Positions 19,901 through 31,889 of a DNA stretch of 64,000 nucleotides are shown in pieces. The DNA is from Quercus robur (Eukaryota > Streptophyta > Magnoliopsida > Fagales > Fagaceae), in NCBI RefSeq assembly GCF_932294415.1, contig NC_065537.1:1426001-1490000 (forward strand), in the 5' to 3' direction. A program made the translations under genes and the position numbers. Positions within the stretch are counted from its first letter, which is position 1. Each line of letters begins with the position of its first letter. Below the pieces are notes generated by a model. The model saw nothing but the letters and a program-made list of their open reading frames with translations, was not told where the DNA came from and made no database searches.

Positions 19901-22900
19901 AAAATTATATGAATAAAGTACTCGTTAATAATCCATAGCTTTTAATAATTTTAGGACTATTAAGGCAGCTAAAGTGGGGACAACTTAAGGAGTTGCATGC
20001 TGCAATTAAATTGTGCTCTCCAACTTTGGTGCAAGGAGCACGAACTAACTTTTCATTTAGGTCAACAACAAGAGGTAATGTGTCAAGCGTCTTTATGTTT
20101 TCTCATATATCACTGATTAACAATTATTTGTTTCTTTAAACTTAGGCCATTGTTTTCCAAGAAGACAATCGAGGCTGTGCATATTCAAAATATACCACTT
20201 GAATACGTAAATCGAAGTCAAACAGTATTCTACTAGACTGTAAAAATATAACCTTCAATTCAGCAAAGGTAATTTATAACGTACAATGTAACAATGTTTT
20301 TTGCATCACAATAACAATGTTTGTAATCCTGGATACCCCTATGTTAGAAGAAGAAATACTAAATTGTCTACTTATTAGGCAGAGCAATAACTATGGTTTT
20401 AAGCTCATAACATTTTATTAATTAATTACAAGTGATTTCACAAGCTTAATTACAAACCGTACAAGCTTAAATTTTATTTGTTTAATCAAATTTGTAGCAT
20501 ATATTGAGACTATATGCAAAAACAACCGACTAAAGTAGAGCGTGATAGTAATCTGGTGCAATTGTACATATGAAACTTCTAGCCAAGAGAGTTCGATCGT
20601 ACCTATGAAACTTATATCTATGCCCAAATGGAGCTCACACACTAAAACCACCTGCAGCACCAGTGACACCAATGAATTGTAAAGAGCTTAGATTCACATT
20701 GACTACCTATGAAAACACCATCAACTAGAACATCCCAAACGGATGTTTAGATAACATAAAAGTTTATATTAACCTTAGATGGTCACTTAATACTAAATAT
20801 TGCTATGTTCTGTCACAGGGGTAGTGAAATGCATAAACTCCAAACATTAGTAAGTTTTTGAAGGCAAAGCAACAATTGAGACTATCTTCGGTGCTCACTC
20901 TGGCATCCTAAACAACCCCAAATCTCACAAAGGGTTTAACCTATACCCTGGACTCTCGAGTTCCTAGTGGGGGGGCACTAATGGCTTTGTATTTTGGAAA
21001 TTTCACAGTGTGGACCCAAGCAATGACAACCATCCAGCATTGGACAAGGACAAGCTATGGCAATGGCTTAGCCTATGGTCACTCTATGACATTCAAGGCA
21101 GAGTAACTCCATCCTTTAGTTTGCTTAATTTCAAATTTCAATGAAAGCCAGAGAAGTGATCATGTGTTTTACGGGCCAATGATCAATAATGTCATCATTC
21201 CCTCTGTTTCTGTACTTAGGCCAAAAATGCAAATTGGGGTTATATTTTTGCTCTCATGTCATGATTACACAATAATTAGATAAAATTTTCGTAGTTTAAC
21301 ATTTGCAGCTTTCCCAACGTTCTAAATTTAAAGAATTTTATCATTTTATGAGATTTAACAGCCAACTATATTACAACAGTGAAGAGAAGCTCTAACTCAG
21401 CAAATTTAATTCAACGAAAATCTGGAATATAATTGTGGTAATATCTAAGTCAACCACCAAAACTATAGCGAATCCAAAAGGTGTGAAATATTAATAAGCT
21501 TCAACAGTTCTAAAAAAAATTTCTATTTTAAAGCTTTAATATTGAAGTATAACAACTATCAAAGATTCAAACTCTCTCTAAAAGAATTATGAGCACAAGT
21601 CTGGGCTAACCTGTTGAGCAAGACTCCAAAACGCATGTAAAGAAGCAGAAAGTGCAAAAACAACGAAGAAGACAGTGAAGCAGAATTCACGCAAGGATTA
21701 GGGAAAGAAAAAAATTTGGACCATTTCTCGATTTATGCGTGTCATCCTTGCGCAGGGGCCATGTGTTTTGAAAATATCATTTGTATTCTAATATGCCTTG
21801 ATTCCCTTGTTCTGAAAAGACCCATATTTGTCAAGTTTATAGTAGGAAATTTGTTGTTTAGAATTTAATTGATATCTTCTGCGTTTACAATCATTCGCCT
21901 TATATAAAGTCTTAAGAAATATTGTTTTGAAATTTTTTAGTTCATTTTCATAGCAGGCTAAAAGTTCTATTTTCTCATGTTAAATAGGTTGAAACGGTGT
22001 ATAATGACATAATCAGAAAATGAACACAAACTTTTGATTCAGTTAGTAGCTGGAAAGAATTTAAAGATGTCATCGTCAGTTTTGAAGATGCATCATTAAA
22101 ATCAAATGAATTACTTGAGCACACAAATACAACCAAAGACAAATCTGATTATCTTTGGTATACTATTAGGTAAATTCATTTCTCATTGAATTATAACCAA
22201 TTACATAATCCAATATGTGCGTCTTCTCTTCATTGCATCAGCTTAATGACATTTGTAACAATTGGTGGAGTTTTTGTTTTTGGTTGCAACACAAGTTTGA
22301 ACTCACTGTCTTGCACTAAACCAAGACTTCATGCTCAATCTTTTGCGCATGTTGCACATGCTTCAAACATCTTGGAAACGGGACAATTTATTCTGTGTTT
22401 TTTTTTTTTTTCTCGGTGTAAATCACAAACGTTTCCGTACATAATGAAGAATATAGCCAAATTCTACTTTATATATATATGACTAAATTTATATATAACC
22501 CATTGATTTAACCCAACTTAACCTGAGTCATGTGAGTTGGGTTGCATTGGAAAAAACCCTTCAATCCAACCCAATTTGGAAAAAACCCTTTGATTTAACA
22601 TTCAAGAATTTTTTACTTTTGTTTTACTTTATGTAAGGACGAGCAAGTATTCATGCAGGTGCTACAAATGGAAGTTCTAATGTGAAGTACTTCACGATGG
22701 ACATTCCAATTGAGTTAAATGATGGGATGGAAATCCAAGTATCAAACAAAATGATTGGATGGTATTATGAAATCAACTCATTCCTACAACAATCCAAGAA
22801 TTCAAAATAAAATAAAAATTGAGGGAAACGAAAATAAAAGCATGTGCGGTGCATTTGAGGGAAACGTGCTCGGCCCGTAGTCATAAGAATTGAGGGAAAC

Positions 22901-24151
22901 GTGGTCATAAGAATTCAAACTAAATTAACCGAATACCTGCTTGGCCCGTACTGTAGCCAGTGACGCCCGGTACGTAGCAAGGACGTGTGTGGCATGCTCT
23001 GCGGTGCATTTTGGCCCGCTCCACCTACCAAACATGAGGTGTCGACAAATGCTCATTACTGAACCTTACATTTAACAAACTTTGCTTTTATATTTCACAT
23101 CCATATACTAAGCATTGATAAGTTTCTTTCGTTTGTTAGTTTGGCATATTTTTAATTATATGAAAGAGACAAATAACGAGAACTCAATGAACGTACCTAA
23201 TGGCAAGGGGCCCTGAGTGCACTGGCGGTAGAGGCGGCCTCACAACAGGGCATAATTGTGGGAACCTTGAATAGGCCCATAGCTGCACCAACAAGAGTGC
23301 TCCTCCAATCTGCATCGCATCCTTCTTCGATGCACCACAAAGTTGCCTATACAGCCAGGCCAATGCTGCACTACCCCAGCTATACCATCTCGCATTGCTG
23401 ACTGGGTTGAGCAACTGCAGAGGCAGCAGTGAGACCCGGTCCGCAGACCTGTCCATGAACAAGAGGGCCCCCATCCGTACAAGTAGGTGGTAGCGGGCAT
23501 GTTGCTGCACGACTTCGTCAGCAGCGTCCACAACTAAGGGATCGGCAAACTGTGCATCAAGCCAGGTGTATCTTATCCTCGCCCCAGCAAGGGTAGACTT
23601 GTTTGAGTTTGGTATCGGGGGTGGAGGTTTATGGCCCAACAACTGTTCGCACAGCTCACTCCATTTGTAGTCTGTCTTCCCAGTGACAGGCAACCCATCC
23701 ACCGGAAGCCCCAGCATCACCTCCATATCTTGCAAGGTGATACCCATTTCTCTATGGGGTAAGTGGAATGTGTGCGTCTCCGGACGCCACCGCTCAACCA
23801 ACGCCGTGATCAAGGCGTGGTCGACCTCCATATCAGGAACCTTGAATAAACCAGTCAACCCTGCTGCATCTATGTGTTGCATGATACGTGGATCTAACCC
23901 ACCCTGTGGCAATACACATTTACGGCGTCGAACCTTTATCATGCCAGGCGCCTCCTGCACACGGACGAGTATTGTGTTAGGAGATTAAACACGAGGTAAT
24001 TATAAAACAAACATGTATTAATAATACTACTACATACCTCGTCAGCGGCGCACCTCCAAAGTGGACTTGACCGATGATTCGGCTGCTGGGCCAACTGGGT
24101 ATCCACATTGGGTCCAGGCCGCACTCTATCTAGTGCCTGCATATCTGACAT
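16929..24151 (-). CDS. Plant mobile domain (PMD) protein, MAIN/MAIL1-like family, five coding exons
   Basis: Exons in transcription order: 24151-24038, 23954-23197, 23024-22937, 19215-18817 and 17669-16929. Junctions are GT/AG and the phases agree, giving 699 residues. Exon 2 starts [13 protein letters not shown] and carries the typical motifs [20 protein letters not shown] and [10 protein letters not shown]; the short exon 3 supplies [20 protein letters not shown]; exon 4 has [27 protein letters not shown] (in two parts); exon 5 is an RGG-like, Ser/Pro-rich tail ending [17 protein letters not shown]. The PMD family is shared by Arabidopsis MAIN/MAIL1 (silencing and development) and by MULE and gypsy elements. 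A donor GTATGT lies at 16984, so a further terminal exon is possible. A 5' untranslated exon with donor at about 24597 is likely. Dyad cluster 4 lies about 650 bp upstream. Intron 3 (3.7 kb) contains a beta-galactosidase pseudogene in antisense. Confidence 0.85.
19955..22733 (+). pseudogene. Beta-galactosidase (GH35) exon set, antisense within PMD intron 3
   Basis: At least four plus-strand blocks with splice borders match plant beta-galactosidases. 19955-20074 reads [20 protein letters not shown]; 20146-20268 reads [11 protein letters not shown] then, after frame damage, [18 protein letters not shown]; 21988-22169 reads [20 protein letters not shown] then [18 protein letters not shown]; about 22635-22733 reads [20 protein letters not shown] then ELNDGM. 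The parental order is kept, but a TGA follows IIRK in the third block and the second block is frameshifted. Catalytic N-terminal exons are absent. The enzyme removes beta-galactosyl residues in the cell wall; this copy cannot. It is either captured DNA or an insertion into the PMD intron. Confidence 0.85.
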
Positions 24152-24797
24152 GGCAGCAAATACATTGTTAGCAATTTTCTAACAAGTAAACCACATTTAA
24201 TATAAAATAAAAGCATACATTCAGTAAGACATTATATTTTGAGCACAAGATTTTCAACATCACTTCTTAAATAAATAAGAACTTGCCATAAAAAAAATTA
24301 TTTCAGAACTATTTAAATCACTTCTTAAAGCTTCGGATAATTATTAATTAACTATTTTTGAAAATATAAGTTATAACACCACTCGATTTGCCAAAACCCC
24401 TCATCAAAACCCCAAGCACATTTAAACTCATTAATGAGAAAATCATCATTGCAGCATATAAAAGACAACAAAATTCTCATCTTCATTAGTAAATTTACTA
24501 CTTCCTTAAGTTTCAACAAAATAATCAAAATCCCACACAAAACGCAACCTAACATTAACCAACATCAGAAAATATTTCAGAGGGAGAGGACCGTACCTGT
24601 AATCAGCGGCGGCGGGAACCAACGACAATTGATGGAGACTCGAGGAAGAGTGGGGAAGCCTGATCGCAGAGCGAGAGAGACAGAGTGTGGAGAGAGAGTG
24701 ATGGCAGAGAGCGAGGGAAAGAGAGTGTACAGGGAGAGCGAGTGACTGAATAGCGTTGTGAGACGTTAGGGTCCTATTGATTCAAACCGCTGAAAAT

Positions 24798-24934
24798 AAC
24801 TCGATTTCCAGTTTCCCGAGTTATGACCGTCTACACAAACATTTTTTTATTGGGAAAAATTCGAAGGGTCAGACTAACTCGACTATACAAATATCGAGTT
24901 ATTCATTAAAACTCGATTTCTCTATTGTCGAGTT
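24798..24934. repeat. Dyad cluster 4, three sites upstream of the PMD gene
   Basis: Three 25-bp dyads with 9-bp spacer: AACTCGAT..CCCGAGTT at 24798-24822, AACTCGAC..ATCGAGTT near 24878, and AACTCGAT..GTCGAGTT at 24910-24934. Half-site positions match the other clusters. It lies just outside the likely 5' untranslated exon of the PMD gene and marks the right limit of dyad-bearing DNA in the window. Confidence 0.85.
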
Positions 24935-26152
24935 ACAAAAGAGGGGCAATTCCCTATTTAGTTTCAGAAAGAGGGCAAACGAATGTTTAATTTCCCAAAA
25001 AAGGGTATTTTCCCATTTTCTCCAATCAAGTAATGATGAAGCTTCTGTGAACTTGTTATACACTTTCAAGGAAGTGTCTATAAAATTGTAGCGTGAAGGT
25101 ACTTAACAATAATTCCTTATATCTTAGGCTTTTCAATTATTTTCAAACACATTATAAAATTGAATTTAATTGTCCTTAGAATGATAAAATTGTAGTATTT
25201 CATTGGCCTATAGACTCTATACAACTATGTCTGTCCTTTTTTCTTTTTCTTTTTCTTTTTCTTTTTTATAAAAGGGTTAATTTGTTTGTCTTAAACATGC
25301 AAAATTTGTAAATTTGAGCCAAATCCTAATAGTTTCATTTTAATCCATGCCTTGGGGGGTTGAATGTGGCAAAGTTTGTGGATTAATCTATGGGATAAAT
25401 TGCAATTTACCCTAAAGAAAATGATCACTCTGTACCAATAGCACTATCACTATCAATGTTGCCTTCTTAATGAAAGGACTACCATAGTCCCAATAACTAC
25501 CATTTATCTTCTATCATCTTCTTTGATTTCTACATTTTGCCAAGTTTTAAAACTATCACTTAATCTTGTTGTACCAACAAAGAATTTACCCTTTACTGCC
25601 ACAATCTGAAACTCCCAATTCCATTTAAAAACACTAATGATACTTTTGGATAACAGGATTTAGGTATGTGAATTTGGATTTGAGTGATTAAAATCCAAAT
25701 ACCTTGATTGGATAGTTTTAAAAAATGTCAAGAATTTGGATTTGACAAATCTACAAAGGATTTTAAACATTAAAATTCTTGAATTTGAAATAACTTCTAA
25801 ACCCATGGAATTTTAGAAATTCTTAAAGACATACTTGAATAGTTTTTAAATTTTATAATTTCAAATGATCATAGGTATAAAATGTATCCAAACAAGAAAT
25901 TTAATAAATTATAGATTTGGAATCAAGGCATTTCAAGTCTTTTACTTTAAAATTCAAATCTAAATCCAAATTTAAGTATCCAACCACAATTTTCTAAGTT
26001 GACCTTGGCAATAAAAGTGTTTACCGCTTTTGTTTCGTTGATCAAATCTAATACTAGTTGTTGAGGACTTGTTGTCTATCCAATATAAGCTTACGCGCTG
26101 CCTTATACCTGTAAAGTAGAGTCTAATACTATTTTATTATTAAGAATATGAT
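24935..26152. other. AT-rich spacer with a possible MITE
   Basis: No gene seen. A pyrimidine microsatellite (TTTTTC)n lies at about 25238-25266. The stretch at about 25640-25990 has loosely inverted ends (TTGGATAACAGGATTTAG-like left; TAAGTATCCAACCAC right) and many AATTTGGATTT words, and could be a small inverted-repeat element. Confidence 0.4.
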
Positions 26153-29100
26153 TACATCATGTCATCTAAAAACTTTAACCAGCGGGGGACCATTGCCTCG
26201 AAATATCCTTGAAAATGTGTTGATTATAATGTGCAAACATTATTGGATTTACCCGTACCTATAGAGAATTCAACTTCTGATCAAATCAATTGACGTGAAG
26301 GTTGAGACGCGGCCATTCAACAACAACAAACAATAATGGCTCAATCAAGAGAAGAACTGTAAAATACAACTTGTAACAATGTTCATGTACACAGCATCAT
26401 GAAAGTGTATGATTTAAAATATATCCACTTTAAAAGTGTGGGGTTTAACTAGTCCCAAATATGAAACTATAATTTTTTTTTATTTGCTTTCTCCTCAATA
26501 TTATCATTTTCCCATGAAATATCCTTGGTTTTAATTGTTTAGTAGAATTCTAACTGATGGGGGTACTTAGCATTCAAGCTAAGCCATTCAACACAGAGGT
26601 AAAGTACTTCTGGCATTTATTATTTTCAATTGAAGACAGCCATGACTAATGACTCATGAGTCAACAAATCATTTTTAATTGAAGCCCTGACCAAAGACTC
26701 GTGACACGTGAGTCAACAAAAAACTTCCATGAAATTGCAAAAGTTGTTTCAAGTCTGTACGGAAAGTTGTGTTTTCATTGATGATCCAGTCAAAAAGATA
26801 AAATGACTATACGGGAAGTTGTGTTTTCATTGATGTTTTAGTAAAAAAGCAATAAAGGTAATATGACTTTTGCAATGTGTCATCCCGATACGTTCTCAGT
26901 ACAGGCATACCGCGTAAGAAAAGTTGATCAAATAGCTCAGTACCGCGTAAGAAAAGTTGATCAAATAGCTCAGTACAGGCATACCGCAGTGACTGATTGT
27001 CATTCTTTTTTATATATTAAATAAATCAAGAAGAAAGGGATCTAGACGGGATCAATCACTATTCTTTTTCTATGCTAGAAGTCATCAGTCTTACGAAATC
27101 AGCCCCATCAGACTTATAAAAAGTGGCTCATGACAAGAACGTGGAGTCTTTTGGGTTAATATTGTAAAATTTAAAGTTAATTTGTGTTATACGAACTGTT
27201 CAAAGATAATTGGAAAATTGAGGAGAGAGACTGAATTTCGGCAATGGCATTGTCGAAATTCAGCCAAAAAGCAGGAGAGAGAATAAGAAAAGAAGGAGAG
27301 AGAAAATTTTTGAATTTCGGCAATGGCATTGTCGAAATTCCACTGTCCTGAATCCTATGTGTCCGAGTGTGCCCGAGTGTGGAGTGCTCTTAAAATAAAT
27401 AAAAAAAGGCAATGGCAGCAATGTCATTGCCGAAATAGGGGAATATTTTTTTTTTTTTTTAGCAATTGTGATATAATGGCATTGCCAAAAATGAGAAAAA
27501 AAAAGTGGTTTCGAAATCTCTAGAAGAGTAAAAAACAGGTTTCATGTCCACAATATTTTTACAATAAATCACATATAATTAGTTATTATTAGTTAAAAAA
27601 ATTTGTGACAACTAATTGTGACAATGGCATTGCCGAAATAGGAAAAAAAAAATTGTGGCAATATCATTGCCAAAATAATGAGAAAAATAAAAGTGACAAA
27701 CTACTTGAGACAATTGCATTGCTGAAATAGGGAGAAAAAAAATTGGAAATTTTTCCCTATTTTGGCAATAGCATTGCCGTAAATAAAAAAATAATAATAA
27801 TAATAAAAAAAAAAAAAAAGAAGAAGATAGAAAACGGCAATGGGATTGCCGAAATAGGGGGGAAAATTCCCCCCCCCCTATTTCGGCAATCCCATTGCCG
27901 TTTTCTATCTTCTTCTTCTTTTTTTTTTTTTCTTTTTTTTTTTACGGCAATGCTATTGCCGAAATAGGAAAGCAATGGAATTTCCAGTTTTTTTTCTCCC
28001 TATTTCGGTAATGCAATTGTCTCAAGTAGTTTGTCACTTTTATTTTTCTCACTATTTCGGCAATGATATTGCCACAATTTTTTTTTTCCTATTTCGGCAA
28101 TGCCATTGCCACAATTAGTTGTCACAAATTTTTTTAACTAATAATAACTAATTATATGTGATTTATTGTAAAAATATTATGGACATGAAACCTATTTTTT
28201 ATTCTTCTAGAGATTTCGAAACCACTTTTTTTTTCCCATTTTCGGCAATGCCATTATCACAATTACTATAAAAAAAAAAAATTATTCCCCTATTTCGGCA
28301 ATGACATTACTGCCATTGCCTTTTTTTTTATATTTATTTTAAGAGCACTCCACACTCGGGCACACTCGGACACACAGGATTCGGGTAGCAAAACTAGGCA
28401 GTGGAATTTCGGCAATGCCATTGCCGAAATTTAAAGATTTTCTCTCTCCTCCTTTTCTTATTCTCTCTCCTGCTTTTTGGCTGAATTTCGGCAATGCCAT
28501 TACCGAAATTCAGTCTCTCTCCTCAATTTCCCAATTATCTTTGAACAGTTCGTATAACACAAATTAACTTTGAATTTTACAATACTAACCCAAAAGACTC
28601 CAAGAACGTGGGCAATGGGTTTTACATGAAAATCACAACACAAAAAAGCTTCAGCATGAGTTTTTTTATATCTTCTATACTGGGTTGCAGGGCCCAGTTG
28701 ATAGCTGAGGAGTTCTTATGTGTTGCCGGACCTGGAAAAAAGTTTTACGCGAGAAAATTTTAGCTCAATGGGGAAAAATATCTAGCGAATTAAAAATTAA
28801 AAAAAAAAAAAAAATCAAACAAACGTTGAGTGCAACAGTAGTTCTAGTTAGCTTAACTCGTAAAGTTTCTTATGGCTGAATAAGAAATCTGAAGTTCTAT
28901 TTCTGCCTGCACCAAAAACTGATTACTGTCTTGGTCTAATGATAAAAAACTATCATCAAAAGTAGACACTATAGATTAAAATTCTCTCTCAAAAAAATAA
29001 AAATTTGAGTGCAACAATATTCGTTCCATCCGCAGGAATTGACTGCCACAGGTTTGTAAATTTCCAATATTTAGTATTTTTTTTTTCAACGTGTAAATTG

Positions 29101-31461
29101 CAGTAGCACCCTTTGAACTTTCAAGTTGTTACATCAATGCCTCTTCTATCAATGCCTCGTGACCTCATCCATTTTCTACCAAACGGAACACATGGGTCTC
29201 ACGTGAGCCTAAATGTTTTTTATCCAATAATGAGAAATGAAGGAAAATATAGGGAGAACGAAGGATGGAAGTAGGAATTTGTCTTCTGGGAACAACAACT
29301 TGAACTTGAACAATAAAATTTTGACCAACAAATATGCTAAAATTCAAATCTAGGTTAATATACAAAAAATAAAACTAGTATCTATTCTGTATTATTAAAA
29401 AAAAAAAAAAAATCTAAATAGAATAAAAAGACACAAATAACAGTTATGAATATATTTGAAATCATTTATGATATTTCAAAATGAATCTTGATCTTTTTTA
29501 AAGTATTGAAAATAATTTATATTAATTCTGTACTAAATTTTGCTACAATACTCTTTTATTGTTATCAAGTTGAAATGGACAAAAGCCAAAAAAACCTAGC
29601 CCTTTCTGTCTAGGGTTCTTACTAGGTAAAAACATTTCCATCAATCAATCTAAACAAAAAACGTGGTCAAAGCTTGAGTTCAATTGCTTCATTGCACTAG
29701 ACCCATTGCGATAGTAACATATGGCCAAAAGTCGGCATGTGTCACAAGCACAACAGTTCTAGTGCAGTGAAGCACTGGACATCACATACCCTAGTCAAGT
29801 CCTTAGGATAAATGATCCTATTTCATGGTAAGATGCTTACTGGCAATATGAACAAGTTTGGTGTGGGTGCTATGCATGCATGATGTTTCACGCACCTTTA
29901 TATATCCAATTGAAGCCATAATTCATAAGTCAAGAAATAGCTTTCACGAAGTTGTGGTTCTATTCCATACAAACTTGAAAATGACTTTTCCAAGTAGGGT
30001 CATCCCTATCTTTATTGCTTAGTCACTAAATATCAATAAAGATTAAACTTATTGTCCCAACCCGTTAAATTAAATAACTTAGTGGAAAGTTCAACACATT
30101 AAATAAAATTAAATATCTAACTCGAACATCAATGAAAAATTCAATTGGTCATAACGTGTAAGAAACGTTCAGCAATTCTTCGTTCTTCACCCATAGAAAT
30201 ATCAGGAAACTTGTTACTCAAATTATTGCATGCAGCGATTGCTTGTCACTTATTTTTCATTTTTTTTTTCTTCTTGGGATTAAATAAATCAAGAATATAG
30301 GAATAGTCGGGCCCAAGCACTCTACTCTTTCTGCGCTACAAGCCACCAGCCGAACAAAAAGAGCCCCATGACAAAATTGAGAGAAATGAAATTTTACACT
30401 CAAGGTACAAAAAGAAAATCCCAACCGCAAAAATTTTCAGCATGAGTTTTTTATCTTCTATAATGGGCTGTAAGGCCCAGTGGATGTCTGAAAAGTTCTT
30501 ATGCGTAGACCAAACTGGAAAATAGCAAAAGACTTCTTGAACTAGTGGTGCCTGAGATTTCTTCTAAAGGAGTAAGTTAAGTTTAACTATTCACTCTTCT
30601 ATGAGATCTGCACAATTACTTCTTCTAGTTAATTAATAAAGATTCAAACTAACAGAAGTTGAGTGCAAGAATATTCCAATATTTGTTTCATCCATGGGAG
30701 TTGATTGTAAAAGGATTCCAATATTTAGTAGTTTTTTTCAAAAAGGGTAAATAATTGCACTAGAATTCCTTGAACTTTCAAGTTGTTATTTTAAGGTTCC
30801 AACATTTAGTACAACTAAAATCTTGCCTTTCAGATGCTTTTTTGAATGCCGGTAAAACTGCATAAAATCACTTGTGTGCAACAAGTTTAATCCAATTAAC
30901 GCTGTAGCGGGAAAAAAAAAATACATGTAACTCACTCCATATGAGAGGAAAGTAATATATATGTATGGGCTACACAGTATACCAGCTCCTATAAAGTAGG
31001 AGAAGCACAATAATGACCAAAATTTCCATCAATTATAATCACGTCAACCCCAATTATTAAATCAATTTCTTACAGTATCTCTTGTCCAAGGCATAATATC
31101 ACAAGTGAAATCTTCATGGTAGCTAATAACTGGAATGTACGGATTCAAATGTATTAAGGCACATGGGACATAATGTAATCAGACCCAGTTTAATAACAAA
31201 ATTCAGAAATCCATAACTCATACTATCAAGCCTAAAATCAGTCTCATCTGAGCTTTGGATTAGTAAACCCCATATCCAGTTAAAAGTTGGGAAATTACTA
31301 CTACCGTGTTGGCTCATTAACACAAATTTGTAACCTTGCATTGAAGTTTATAGAGGTCATGCAAAATCTCCTGTGGTAAAATTTGGACTAGTGCTTTTTC
31401 TTGGAATTTGTGATTGCTATCAAACTCATCAAAGAGCATATAGAACCATAGAGATCAAAGA
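26153..31461. repeat. Tandem segmental duplication, copy 1 (unit of about 3.85 kb without insertion)
   Basis: This block is repeated in direct orientation immediately downstream (31462-47446). Both begin with TACATCATGTCATCTAAAAA and both end with CCATAGAGATCAAAGA, and the two are nearly identical by eye wherever aligned. At both break positions the next bases are TAC, a 3-bp microhomology. Copy 1 contains the foldback insertion 27144-28600 and keeps the empty sites of the Harbinger, MULE and LINE insertions of copy 2 (26580-26582, 26638-26646 and 29572-29583). No intact gene is visible. Within the unit, 27000-27130 plus 28611-29130 and 30236-30790 are a much older direct duplication of each other. 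Confidence 0.9.
27144..28600. mobile_element. Foldback (hairpin) transposon of 1457 bp with arms of about 725 bp
   Basis: The left arm (27144 to about 27870) and right arm (to 28600) are near-perfect inverted complements meeting at a G/C-rich core around 27855-27880. Ends are GAGTCTTTTGGGTTA and its complement. A 10-bp target duplication CAAGAACGTG flanks it (27134-27143 and 28601-28610); copy 2 of the segmental duplication has the single empty site at 43645-43654. Both arms contain many short palindromes around the core GGCAATGNCATTGCC within ATTTC..GAAAT, so small hairpins are nested in the giant hairpin. No coding capacity: the open frames here read poly-Lys/Phe from homopolymers. Class uncertain: MULE-like foldback (9-10 bp TSD) is my preference. 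Confidence 0.92.
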
Positions 31462-31889
31462 TACATCATGTCATCTAAAAACTTTTAACCAGCGGGGGAC
31501 CATTGCCTCGAAATATCCTTGAAAATGTGTTGATTATAATGTGCAAACATTATTGGATTTACCCGTACCTATAGAGAATTCAACTTTTGATCAAATCAAT
31601 TGACATGAAATTTGAGATGCGGCCACTCAATAAACAGTGGTTCAAACAAGAGAAGAACTGTAAAATACAACTTGTAACAATGTTCATGTACTACACAGCA
31701 TCATGAAAGTGTGTGATTTAAAATATATCCACTTTAAAAGTGTGGGGTTTAACATGTTCCAAATATGAAACTATAATTTTTTTTTTTTACTTGCTTTCTC
31801 CTTAATATTATCATTTTCCCTTGAAATATCCTTTATTTTAATTGTTGAGTAGAATTCCAACTGATGGGGGTAGTTAGCATTCAAGCTAA

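Noticed and set aside
20880-21130. Another exon of the beta-galactosidase pseudogene or a separate gene
   Set aside because: The sequence is less AT-rich and looked coding, but no frame on either strand gives a motif I recognise.
27743-27975. Two mirrored open frames on opposite strands at the foldback centre
   Set aside because: They are the same palindromic sequence read on each strand, mostly poly-Lys and poly-Phe.
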